Positions 1 through 6,498 of a DNA stretch of 6,898 bases are shown here, piece by piece. Position 1 is the first letter of the stretch; every line of letters starts with the position of its first letter. The stretch comes from Cyanobacteria bacterium UBA9579 (GTDB lineage: Bacteria > Cyanobacteriota > Vampirovibrionia > Gastranaerophilales > UBA9579): NCBI GenBank assembly GCA_003499585.1, contig DNSU01000191.1, forward strand, positions 1 to 6,898, read 5' to 3'. Below the pieces are notes generated by a model. The model was not told the DNA's origin, did not search any database, and saw nothing but the letters and a program-made list of their open reading frames with translations. The position numbers and the translations under genes are program-made.

Positions 1-576
1 AAAAGGGCTGATGCATTGGATCTCAAAGGTGATTTAAAGCCTGACATGGCAAGTTTAACACTTAGTTCTTTAAATTTTCCCAAATGCGCCAGTTCTAACA
101 GCCCTGACATGATTATAAAACTTGCAGACAAAATGCAGCAAAATGGCATTAAACCCGAGCTTGAAGTTTTTGATCTTGGAATGGTCAATTATGCTGAATA
201 TTTAATCTCAAAAGGCTTATTGGAGCCTCCGTATTATTTCAATATTATTCTTGGCAATATAGCAACAGCACAAGCAAAAATGCAGCATCTCGGGCTGATC
301 GTTTCTGAGTTGCCCGATAATTCAATCTGGTCCGTTGGGGGAATTGGTGTCAGTCAGAAAAATATGAACTTACTTGGAATTATTGCAGGAGATGGCGTAA
401 GGATCGGCATAGAAGATAATATCTGGTTTGATGATGATAAGGCTGTGCTTACTACAAATTCTTTGTTAATTGATAGGGTAGTAAAAATGTCAGAGCTTAC
501 AGGTAGGCAGATTGCAACTCCCCATGAAACGAGAGGACTATTAGTGTTATCTGAGTTTGTCATAGCTGTTAATTAA
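1..576 (+). CDS. BKACE (Kce/DUF849) family beta-keto acid cleavage enzyme, 5'-truncated by window edge
   Basis: The reading frame is open from base 1 to the TAA at 574-576, giving 191 codons, so the gene enters from the left. A TTG at 16 could be read as a start, but the frame stays open upstream and family members are roughly 270-310 residues, so about 90-100 N-terminal residues are probably missing. They would include the two zinc-binding histidines. Numbering from the TTG, visible family hallmarks are the PDMASLTL strand (9-16), ELEVFD (48-53) and RIGIEDN (129-135). The last has the Arg-x3-Glu-Asp spacing of the Kce active site, whose Glu is a zinc ligand. These enzymes are TIM barrels that react a beta-keto acid with acetyl-CoA to give acetoacetate and a new CoA ester. 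The founding member acts on 3-keto-5-aminohexanoate in lysine fermentation. Substrates vary widely in the family and no lysine-pathway partner is visible, so I assign family only. Confidence 0.88.
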   Translation, partial: KRADALDLKGDLKPDMASLTLSSLNFPKCASSNSPDMIIKLADKMQQNGIKPELEVFDLGMVNYAEYLISKGLLEPPYYFNIILGNIATAQAKMQHLGLIVSELPDNSIWSVGGIGVSQKNMNLLGIIAGDGVRIGIEDNIWFDDDKAVLTTNSLLIDRVVKMSELTGRQIATPHETRGLLVLSEFVIAVN

Positions 577-599
577 ACCTCCTGTTTGGCATGTTGTAC

Positions 600-631
600 T
601 AGCCTTACTGGCTAATCTTTTCTGATTTTTT
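600..631 (+). terminator. Possible weak rho-independent terminator after the BKACE gene
   Basis: A 5-bp stem, TAGCC (600-604) with GGCTA (610-614), encloses the loop TTACT. A T-rich stretch follows, ending in six T residues at 626-631. It sits 24 bases past the stop codon, on the right strand and at the right distance. The stem is short, with only three G-C pairs, and 11 bases separate it from the longest T run, so it may be inefficient or fortuitous. Confidence 0.35.
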
Positions 632-687
632 ATATAAATATGGCAATTCTATTTATAGTTTTTATTTAATATCATCAGAAGTATATA

Positions 688-694
688 AGAAGGA
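688..694 (+). promoter_or_regulatory. Ribosome binding site of the 63-residue ORF
   Basis: AGAAGGA lies 8 bases before the ATG at 703, in an otherwise A/T-only neighbourhood. This good Shine-Dalgarno match and spacing is the main reason to treat the short ORF downstream as a translated gene. The -10-like sequences upstream (for example TTTAAT at about 665-670) have no convincing -35 partner, so no promoter is called. Confidence 0.6.
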
Positions 695-702
695 TAATAA
701 TA

Positions 703-894
703 ATGATATTTAATACAGATGTTATAAGATTTAGTGGCCTAGCTGCTCAAGCACAAAACAAGCGTATAGATAATTTGCCAAAATTACAACCATTAGAGCA
801 GGATACTGTAAATTTTAGCGGTTTATTTGCTCCAGGCAAAGAAATGAAAGAGCTTTTTAAAACTGGATCTGATGATAAGAAATTTATTAACTAA
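703..894 (+). CDS. Small hypothetical protein with two FSGL motifs (63 aa)
   Basis: I do not recognise this protein. It starts at an ATG with a good ribosome binding site and ends with two consecutive in-frame TAA codons. The sequence is hydrophilic and mixed-charge, with no signal peptide, membrane segment or cysteine. Its notable feature is an internal near-repeat: VIRFSGL at 7-13 and TVNFSGL at 35-41, each an aliphatic residue, a polar or charged residue and Phe-Ser-Gly-Leu, spaced 28 residues apart. The C-terminus is lysine-rich (KEMKELFK, then DDKK). Short N-terminal Phe-Ser/Thr/Lys-Gly motifs are, from memory, frequent in gut Melainabacteria proteins of unknown role; that link is unverified. 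It could be a free-standing small protein or the surviving N-terminus of a longer gene. Its neighbours, a BKACE enzyme upstream and a primpol-domain gene downstream, do not suggest a function. Confidence 0.55.
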   Translation: MIFNTDVIRFSGLAAQAQNKRIDNLPKLQPLEQDTVNFSGLFAPGKEMKELFKTGSDDKKFIN

Positions 895-897
895 TAA

Positions 898-990
898 AGA
901 AGCAGGGGATTGCCTCAGAATATGGTGAAATACAGGCCCAAGTCTATTTGAGGATAAAGACTGTAAGTATTCCTTACCATTTTCGCTTCT
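898..990 (+). ncRNA. Candidate structured RNA: long nested imperfect hairpin
   Basis: Four complementary pairs of segments nest inside one another. They are AGAAGC 898-903 with GCTTCT 985-990; ATGGTGA 922-928 with TTACCAT 974-980 (one G-U); AATAC 929-933 with GTATT 967-971; and AGTCT 941-945 with AGACT 958-962. The side loop at 904-921 can form its own small hairpin, GGGG 905-908 with CCTC 913-916. A competing stem pairs CCTCAGA 913-919 with TTTGAGG 947-953. T-rich sequence follows at about 998-1012. It begins three bases after the stop region of the preceding small ORF. I could not match it to tmRNA, 4.5S, 6S, RNase P RNA or a common riboswitch. It could be a small RNA, a 3' UTR structure, or chance pairing; the strand is uncertain because the fold works on both. 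Confidence 0.28.
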
Positions 991-1147
991 ATGTTTCAGA
1001 TTTTTATTTTTTATACAAAAGATTGCCAATTACCAGCTTAGTTTTTCATTTTCATCAATGAATATGTAAGACTAGAGCGGGTTATTGCAATACATCCTGT
1101 TAGAGTAGTTAATAATCGGATTAATTTGATATAGAGAAATAAGAAAA

Positions 1148-1164
1148 TAAAAAATAAAAAATAA
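1148..1164. repeat. Heptamer A-tract repeat in the leader of the primpol gene
   Basis: TAAAAAA occurs twice in tandem (1148-1154, 1155-1161), followed by a partial third copy. It lies in a stretch from 1120 to 1193 that is almost entirely A and T, directly upstream of the primpol-domain gene. Such A-tracts often bend DNA or act as upstream promoter elements. A TTGATA at 1126-1131 resembles a -35 box, but no well-spaced -10 is evident. The rest of 991-1193 holds no gene that I can support. Confidence 0.4.
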
Positions 1165-1193
1165 TAGATTTTTTACGAAATATAGATAAAAAA

Positions 1194-1766
1194 ATGGAGA
1201 ATATAAAAGTGCTTGAACAGTTATATCGTTATATAGCCCATGGCTACTCGTTATTCCCGGTTCATTCTGTAAAGGATTCCAAATGTACCTGTGCAAACAA
1301 GGATTGTAAAAGTATAGGTAAACATTCTAAGACATATAACGGACTTATGAATGCTACAAATAATATTAAAACAATAAAAGAAATGTCGAATTTGTGGATT
1401 GATTCAAACATAGGAATAGCAACAGGCAGAGTATCAGGAATAGTGGTTCTGGATGTTGACCCTAGAGATGACGGAGATGAGTTGTTAAGAGTTCTTACGG
1501 CACAATATCAGGACTTACCCAGGACTGTAACAGCATTAAGCGGAGGTGGCGGGCTTCATTATTATTTTAAATATCCTGAATCAGGTATTATGAGTAGAAA
1601 TGCTTTTAGATCAGGGCTGGATTTTAAAAGTGATGATGATTGGATAATAGCGCCTCAGAGTATTCATAAAAGTGGGCAGACTTATAAATGGCAAGAAGGT
1701 TTTAGCCCTAGCGATATACCTCTAGCTCTTTTGCCTGAATGGTTGCATAATTTAATAACAAGCTAA
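1194..1766 (+). CDS. Stand-alone primase-polymerase (Prim-Pol, AEP superfamily) domain protein
   Basis: The 190-residue protein matches the N-terminal Prim-Pol domain of bifunctional DNA primase/polymerases of phages and plasmids. It has GYSLFPV (17-23), a cysteine/histidine cluster at C31, C33, C38 and H44 that may bind zinc, NIGIATG (72-78), and catalytic motif I as LDVDP (86-90) with metal ligands D87 and D89. Motif II is SGGGGLH (116-122) and motif III lies around GLDFK (141-145), followed by IIAPQSIH and GQTYKW. All three archaeo-eukaryotic primase motifs are intact, so it should be able to make primers or extend DNA. The usual C-terminal helicase is absent: the protein stops at LPEWLHNLITS, and a terminator follows. 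No phage or plasmid genes flank it, so it may be a remnant of an integrated element or a domesticated repair or priming enzyme. The ATG at 1194 has no Shine-Dalgarno sequence; a GTG at 1209 does. Confidence 0.85.
   Translation: MENIKVLEQLYRYIAHGYSLFPVHSVKDSKCTCANKDCKSIGKHSKTYNGLMNATNNIKTIKEMSNLWIDSNIGIATGRVSGIVVLDVDPRDDGDELLRVLTAQYQDLPRTVTALSGGGGLHYYFKYPESGIMSRNAFRSGLDFKSDDDWIIAPQSIHKSGQTYKWQEGFSPSDIPLALLPEWLHNLITS
1196..1199 (+). promoter_or_regulatory. GGAG ribosome binding site favouring an alternative GTG start for the primpol gene
   Basis: GGAG lies just inside the annotated ORF, 9 bases before an in-frame GTG at 1209-1211. Nothing resembling a Shine-Dalgarno sequence precedes the ATG at 1194, where the upstream bases are almost all A and T. 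The shorter protein would lose only five residues (MENIK), all ahead of the conserved domain, so conservation cannot decide between the two starts. Confidence 0.4.
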
Positions 1767-1772
1767 AATTGT

Positions 1773-1806
1773 AATAAAGCCTCCTAAATTATTAGGAGGC
1801 TTTATT
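1773..1806. terminator. Bidirectional intrinsic terminator between the primpol gene and pckA
   Basis: A perfect 15-bp inverted repeat (1773-1787 with 1792-1806) encloses a 4-base loop, ATTA. The core is GCCTCC/GGAGGC and the outer arm is AATAAA/TTTATT, so each strand carries a GC-rich stem followed by a U-rich tail. It begins seven bases after the primpol stop codon and lies 24 bases beyond the pckA stop codon on the other strand. This is the expected position for a terminator shared by two convergent genes. Confidence 0.9.
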
Positions 1807-1830
1807 GTTAGTTACGTGAATCAGGCTAAT

Positions 1831-3483
1831 TTATATTTTTTTAGTTTCATCTACAACCTTAATTAATGCTTCAACAGCATCGAGTGGAAGGGCGTCCATG
1901 CCCTTTTTCTCTGTATCTCTTGATTCAATGAATCTGATTCTGTCATGCATTCTTGCGATAAACTGTTCTTTGTATTCTTGATTTTGAAGGTTTGTATCAA
2001 AATCTTCGAGTTTCATTATTTCAATATCTGAGAATTGCTCCCATCTCTCAAATTTTGCTGTACCTTCAACGATAGCTTCAATAACACCAAGGGTATGTTT
2101 AGGCTGAACTTTTTTACCCATGAATGTACCTGTATTGAGGATATAGCAATCTACACCATCTTCTACTAATTTTTTGAATCTGGAATAATCCATTTCAAGA
2201 GGATAGGTTCTGAATGGGTTAGCATATGGCTCAACTACAAGGGCGTTAGGATCAACACCAGCAGCTAGTCTTTCAGCTGCTGTTCTCTTTGTAGCTAATG
2301 TTGCACCCATTGCTGAACCTAATGAAGCTCCACTTAGTTTTAATACAGGTGGAATGGTTGGATCCTGCATTAACCAGAAAATAGCATTAATAGGTTCATT
2401 TACTCTATCAACCCTGTTTGGTGACCAGAGTTTTGATTTTACTGCACGGCCGTTGCCATTTCTGATATCTTCGGTAACCGGATAGAGTTTACCGTCTTCA
2501 TATCTGATAGCACCGTTGTTTTGAAGGGTGAGGATGAATTTATTATCTTCACTGCCCATTGGATAGTCCTGGGTTTTATCAAAATATGCAGGCTCAAGTG
2601 CAATGGAATATTTATCCTGTACGTTAATGATAAAAGCATCATCATGAAGCACTGTTATATCATATTTATCATTGTGTCTTGCGTGTGTAATTGTTGATTT
2701 TCCTGATCCTGATAAGCCAAATACAGCAACAGTATATTTTTTATCATTTTTAAGGTTGTATCTTTTTAATCCGCCGTGGCAGGATGCATAGCCGTTTCTT
2801 GCTGCTGCACCCCATGCAAGGGTAAGAGTTCCTTTTTTATGCTCACCGAAGTATCTCATACCAAGTATTGCTGCACAGTTATTCTTTGGATCAAAGAATG
2901 TTAAGCCGTATGGATAGTCAGGATGAGTCCATTCGGGATCTGAGAATAAGTAAATATCTCCTTCAGGTACTTTTCTGGAATTTCTGTACATTTCGCTATA
3001 GAATTCATTGATGTACTGGAAGTTTAACATCCAGCTGTACATTACGTTTTCAAAGCCTTCTGGAATTAGAAGGTGAGCTTTCATCATAAAGTCTTCTTCT
3101 AAACCGACTATTGATTCAGCATGATACATTAACCTGTCTCTTGTACAATAAACAGCTTCTCTGATTATTGGTAAAAGCTCTGACATATTACAGTCCGGTT
3201 CTCCAACAATCTTACGAGCAGCCGCACATCTTCCAACAACTGTACCATCATTGAATAAAAGCATGTTTGCTTGCTTTGGAAGACCTTGCTTTTCTGGTTC
3301 GTAAACTGGCATGCCATCCAACTCGATTGTGCCAGGGCTATCTTTAGCGAGCTTATATGCTTCAGATACAGTGTAGATAGTTTCTACGTTATTTCTAAAG
3401 AAGCCTGTTTGGATGGTTGCCCTTGATGCAGAAGTAATTTTTTTGAACTCTTCTGAATTTGTATAGTTCTCAATTGAACCCAT
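1831..3483 (-). CDS. pckA: Phosphoenolpyruvate carboxykinase (ATP), divergent form
   Basis: PckA reversibly converts oxaloacetate plus ATP to phosphoenolpyruvate, CO2 and ADP in the cytoplasm. The 550-residue protein has the P-loop GLSGSGKST (256-264), a kinase-2-like Asp pair in LHDDAF (279-284), and YFGEHKKG (211-218), which matches the substrate- and metal-binding Tyr/Lys segment of the family. His236 (SCHGG) sits where the Mn-binding histidine is expected, and ILNTG (448-452) matches the nucleotide-binding strand near the end of the catalytic core. The family's usual GLSGTGKTT and IGDDEH appear here in altered form, so this is a divergent ATP-type branch rather than the Escherichia coli form; I see no resemblance to GTP enzymes. 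AAAGGAG lies 6 bases before the ATG. It is the last gene of the minus-strand cluster, 43 bases after oadB with no terminator between, so probably co-transcribed. Confidence 0.92.
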   Translation of the reverse strand: MGSIENYTNSEEFKKITSASRATIQTGFFRNNVETIYTVSEAYKLAKDSPGTIELDGMPVYEPEKQGLPKQANMLLFNDGTVVGRCAAARKIVGEPDCNMSELLPIIREAVYCTRDRLMYHAESIVGLEEDFMMKAHLLIPEGFENVMYSWMLNFQYINEFYSEMYRNSRKVPEGDIYLFSDPEWTHPDYPYGLTFFDPKNNCAAILGMRYFGEHKKGTLTLAWGAAARNGYASCHGGLKRYNLKNDKKYTVAVFGLSGSGKSTITHARHNDKYDITVLHDDAFIINVQDKYSIALEPAYFDKTQDYPMGSEDNKFILTLQNNGAIRYEDGKLYPVTEDIRNGNGRAVKSKLWSPNRVDRVNEPINAIFWLMQDPTIPPVLKLSGASLGSAMGATLATKRTAAERLAAGVDPNALVVEPYANPFRTYPLEMDYSRFKKLVEDGVDCYILNTGTFMGKKVQPKHTLGVIEAIVEGTAKFERWEQFSDIEIMKLEDFDTNLQNQEYKEQFIARMHDRIRFIESRDTEKKGMDALPLDAVEALIKVVDETKKI

Positions 3484-3526
3484 GCTCTTCTCCTTTGCTT
3501 AATAATCTCTATATACAAGTTAAGTA

Positions 3527-4666
3527 TTAACCGACTAAAGCTAATAAGACACCGGCTGCAACTGCTGATCCTATAACCCCTGAAACATTTGGTCCCATTG
3601 CGTGCATTAATAAGAAGTTATATGGATTTGCCTCAAGTCCGACTTTATTGGCGACTCTGGCAGCCATTGGAACAGCGGATACTCCTGCAGCTCCAATTAA
3701 AGGATTGATTTTTTCTTTTGATAATAAGTTCATAACTTTAGCAATTATTATTCCTGCAGCTGTGCCTAAGCTGAATGCAATTAAACCCAATATTAGGATT
3801 CCGATTGTTTCCCATCTCAGGAATTGATCTGCGGATAGTTTTGATCCAACTGTTAAACCTAAAAGGATTGTTACTATATTAATAAATTCATTTTGTGCAG
3901 TTTTAGATAACCTTTCTACTACTTTTGACTCTTTTAACAGATTACCAAACATAAGTGCTCCAATTAGAGGGGTTGCATCTGGAATAAAGAGTATACATAA
4001 AGTAAGAACAACAAGTGGAAAAACAATTTTTTCACGTTGTGATACAGGTCTTAACTGTTTCATTTCTATTTGACGTTCTTCTTTAGTGGTAAGAAGTCTC
4101 ATAATTGGTGGTTGGATAATTGGCACAAGTGCCATATATGAATATGCAGCTACTGCAATAGCACCTAACAGATGAGGTGCAAGTTTTGAAGTTAAGAAAA
4201 TTGCAGTAGGGCCATCAGCTCCACCTATAATACCAATTGATGCAGCTTCTCTTAATCCAAACTCAAATCCAAAGAAATGAGCCAGAGCTAAAGCTCCAAT
4301 TAGTGTGGCAAATATGCCAAACTGAGCAGCAGCCCCCAGTAAAGCTGTTTTAGGGTGAGCAATCAACGGACCAAAGTCTGTCATAGCTCCGACACCTATA
4401 AAAATAAATAAAGGAAATAATCCTGTCGCGATTCCAAATCCATAAATTATGCCCAGAAATCCGTGTGGGCCTGCTATATCAGCAATAGGAATATTGGCAA
4501 GAATTCCACCAAAGCCGATAGGTAAAAGCAGCAATGGCTCAAATTGTTTTTTAATTGCCAGCCATATTAGCAGGAAACTGACCATAATCATGATAAGTTG
4601 TCCTAATCCCATTGCTGAAAATCCAGTTGAACTATATAAATCTTGTAATGATTGTGTTATGTCCAT
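3527..4666 (-). CDS. oadB: Sodium-pumping oxaloacetate decarboxylase beta subunit
   Basis: OadB is the membrane subunit that decarboxylates carboxybiotin on the alpha subunit and uses the energy to export sodium ions. The 379-residue protein is strongly hydrophobic and can form about nine or more membrane segments. Family hallmarks are [15 protein letters not shown] (91-105), the re-entrant loop [12 protein letters not shown] (146-157) with Asp151 matching the essential sodium-site aspartate, a cytoplasmic charged loop at about 192-213, and [15 protein letters not shown] (354-368) near the C-terminus, the second sodium-pathway segment. Length and motifs are typical of the short OadB forms. 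The same family includes beta subunits of methylmalonyl-CoA and glutaconyl-CoA decarboxylases; the adjacent oxaloacetate-type alpha subunit decides the assignment. AAAGGAG lies 7 bases before the ATG, 17 bases after the oadA stop. Confidence 0.93.
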   Translation of the reverse strand: MDITQSLQDLYSSTGFSAMGLGQLIMIMVSFLLIWLAIKKQFEPLLLLPIGFGGILANIPIADIAGPHGFLGIIYGFGIATGLFPLFIFIGVGAMTDFGPLIAHPKTALLGAAAQFGIFATLIGALALAHFFGFEFGLREAASIGIIGGADGPTAIFLTSKLAPHLLGAIAVAAYSYMALVPIIQPPIMRLLTTKEERQIEMKQLRPVSQREKIVFPLVVLTLCILFIPDATPLIGALMFGNLLKESKVVERLSKTAQNEFINIVTILLGLTVGSKLSADQFLRWETIGILILGLIAFSLGTAAGIIIAKVMNLLSKEKINPLIGAAGVSAVPMAARVANKVGLEANPYNFLLMHAMGPNVSGVIGSAVAAGVLLALVG

Positions 4667-4683
4667 TGTTCAGCTCCTTTAGA

Positions 4684-6495
4684 CTAATCGATCCATACTA
4701 ATGTTTGGCCTGTTTCTACGTTGTCACCAGCTGAAACTGCAATGGATGATACTGTACCGGCTTTTGAAGCTTTAATTTTAGTTTCCATCTTCATTGCTTC
4801 AAGTACCAGCAATGTTTTTCCTTCTTGAACACTATCACCAACATTAACATTAACTCTTAAAACAGTTCCCGGTAGTGGTGCTTTAACTGCAACAGCCTGT
4901 GAGGTTGCAGCCTGACTCTTGTCAGATGGAACTAATTTAGGTTCCTGTATACCTTCTTTAACATCAATTGTGTAGGCTTTTCCATTAACTTTTGCCTGAT
5001 TTCCGTCAATTACCACAGCATAATTTTTATCATTAACTGTTACTGTGTAGCCTTCAGCTTGTGTTGCTTTAGATTCTTTAGGTTTTGCCACTTTTCTTAC
5101 ATTTACTGTTGCTTCACCTTTCAGGAATGCAATGCCCTTTTCCTTGCAGGTTGATGCGATAAATATATTTTCATCTGTTTCAGGTAAATTAGCAGCTTGT
5201 AGCATTTTTTTAGCAGCTTCAACACCTTTTTTAGGGTCTTCATCATTAATTTCAAGAGGATTTCTGGTTGTTGGGTCCATTCCTAATTGTTCTGAAGCTA
5301 TTTTTACTATCTCAGGATCTGGTGGAACCGGAGTTTTTCCAAAATAACCAAGCACCATTTTTCCATATCCATCAGCAATTTTTTGCCATGGACCAAACAT
5401 TACATTATTAAATGCCTGTTGGAAATAGAATTGTGAAACCGGGGTTACGGATGTACCAAACCCGCCGCGTCTTACTACTTCACTCATTGCTTTAATTACT
5501 TCAGGATATTTATCCAAGATATTATTGTCTCTCATCATTTGAGTATTAGAAGTTAATGCACCGCCAGGCATTGGTGAGAATATGATAAGCGGATCAACTG
5601 CTAATGCTTCTGGTGGCATGAAATAATCTTTCATGCACTCTTTAAATACTTCTTCAGCTTCCAGGATTTTGCTAATATCTTCAATTCCTTCGAGTTCATA
5701 TTCTGATCCTCTCAAGGCATGCCACATAGTGATAATATCAGGTTGTGAAGTGCCTCCAGAAACAGGTGCCATCGCAAGGTTTATGGTATCAGCACCGGCA
5801 TCAAGAGCAGCTTTATATGAAATAACACTTGTACCAGCAGTTTCGTGTGTATGGAAAGTAATTCCTGTTCCTTCAGGGAGCATTTTTTTAGCCAGTTTAA
5901 TTGTTTCATAAACTGTATAAGGCGTTGATGTACCTGATGCATCTTTAAAACAGACTGAATTAAATGGAATCTCTGCATCCAGAATATTTCTCAAAACCTG
6001 TGAATAGAATTCAGGAGTATGAGCACCTTCACATCCTGGTGGTAATTCCATCATTGTAACTGTTACTTCATGCTTTAGTCCTGCATCAACTATGCATTTG
6101 CCGCTGTATATAAGGTTTTGAACGTCATTTAATGCATCAAAGTTTCTGATTGATGTAGTTCCATGCTTTTTGAATAATTCGGCATGGAGCTTAATAATGT
6201 CACTACTTTGGGATTCCAGGCCTACAACGTTAATACCTCTGGCGAGAGTTTGCAGTTCAACATCGGGACCCACGGCTTTTCTGAACGTATCCATCATTTC
6301 AAAAGCATCTTCATTACAGTAAAAATATAATGATTGGAAACGCGCACCGCCGCCTGATTCAAAATGTCTTATACCAGCTTCTTTTGCTGCTACTATTGCC
6401 GGTAAAAAATCTTTGGTAATTGCTCTTGCTCCATACACGGATTGAAATCCATCTCTGAAGGAGGTATCCATTACTTTAATTATTTTCTTACTCAT
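4684..6495 (-). CDS. oadA: Oxaloacetate decarboxylase alpha subunit (biotin carboxyltransferase), divergent type
   Basis: OadA moves the carboxyl group of oxaloacetate onto its own biotin, releasing pyruvate, and delivers carboxybiotin to OadB. The 603 residues divide into a carboxyltransferase TIM barrel (about 1-290), a conserved PycB/OadA C-terminal domain (about 290-465), a linker region (about 466-535) and a biotinyl domain (about 536-603). Metal-site candidates are D10 in MDTSFRDGFQS, K184 in FKDASG (carbamylated Lys in homologues), and H215 and H217 in FHTHETAG. Biotin attaches to K569 in EAMKM. The usual RDAHQS is RDGFQS here, so a normally conserved His is Phe17. This variant resembles the Campylobacterota-type PycB/OadA. 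It could act as pyruvate carboxylase subunit B if a biotin carboxylase existed elsewhere, but adjacent oadG and oadB favour the decarboxylase. AAAGGA lies 6 bases before the ATG, inside the end of oadG, 3 bases from its stop. Confidence 0.93.
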   Translation of the reverse strand: MSKKIIKVMDTSFRDGFQSVYGARAITKDFLPAIVAAKEAGIRHFESGGGARFQSLYFYCNEDAFEMMDTFRKAVGPDVELQTLARGINVVGLESQSSDIIKLHAELFKKHGTTSIRNFDALNDVQNLIYSGKCIVDAGLKHEVTVTMMELPPGCEGAHTPEFYSQVLRNILDAEIPFNSVCFKDASGTSTPYTVYETIKLAKKMLPEGTGITFHTHETAGTSVISYKAALDAGADTINLAMAPVSGGTSQPDIITMWHALRGSEYELEGIEDISKILEAEEVFKECMKDYFMPPEALAVDPLIIFSPMPGGALTSNTQMMRDNNILDKYPEVIKAMSEVVRRGGFGTSVTPVSQFYFQQAFNNVMFGPWQKIADGYGKMVLGYFGKTPVPPDPEIVKIASEQLGMDPTTRNPLEINDEDPKKGVEAAKKMLQAANLPETDENIFIASTCKEKGIAFLKGEATVNVRKVAKPKESKATQAEGYTVTVNDKNYAVVIDGNQAKVNGKAYTIDVKEGIQEPKLVPSDKSQAATSQAVAVKAPLPGTVLRVNVNVGDSVQEGKTLLVLEAMKMETKIKASKAGTVSSIAVSAGDNVETGQTLVWID

Positions 6496-6498
6496 AAT

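Noticed and set aside
898..990. SRP 4.5S RNA, 6S RNA, riboswitch or retron msr-msd
   Set aside because: The 4.5S apical consensus around GGAAG/AGCAGCC is absent, no familiar riboswitch core was found, and no reverse transcriptase gene is present. Only the generic call of a structured candidate is kept.
823..1029. Minus-strand ORF of 68 codons overlapping the small ORF and the structured spacer
   Set aside because: It lacks a ribosome binding site and any recognisable motif, and its composition looks random. It overlaps the better supported 703-894 gene, so I treat it as chance.
1072..1296. Minus-strand ORF of 74 codons over the A-tract leader and primpol start
   Set aside because: Its Phe/Ile/Leu/Tyr-rich content simply reflects reading the A-tracts in reverse, and it overlaps the clear primpol gene.
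3484..3526. Terminator or separate promoter between oadB and pckA
   Set aside because: The 43-base gap has no stem-loop with a T run and no well-spaced -35/-10 pair, so separate transcription of pckA is not supported.
5633..5911. Plus-strand ORF of 92 codons inside oadA
   Set aside because: It lies antisense to a highly conserved catalytic domain, with no ribosome binding site or domain. This is a shadow of oadA codon use, like the other antisense ORFs over oadA, oadB, oadG and pckA.
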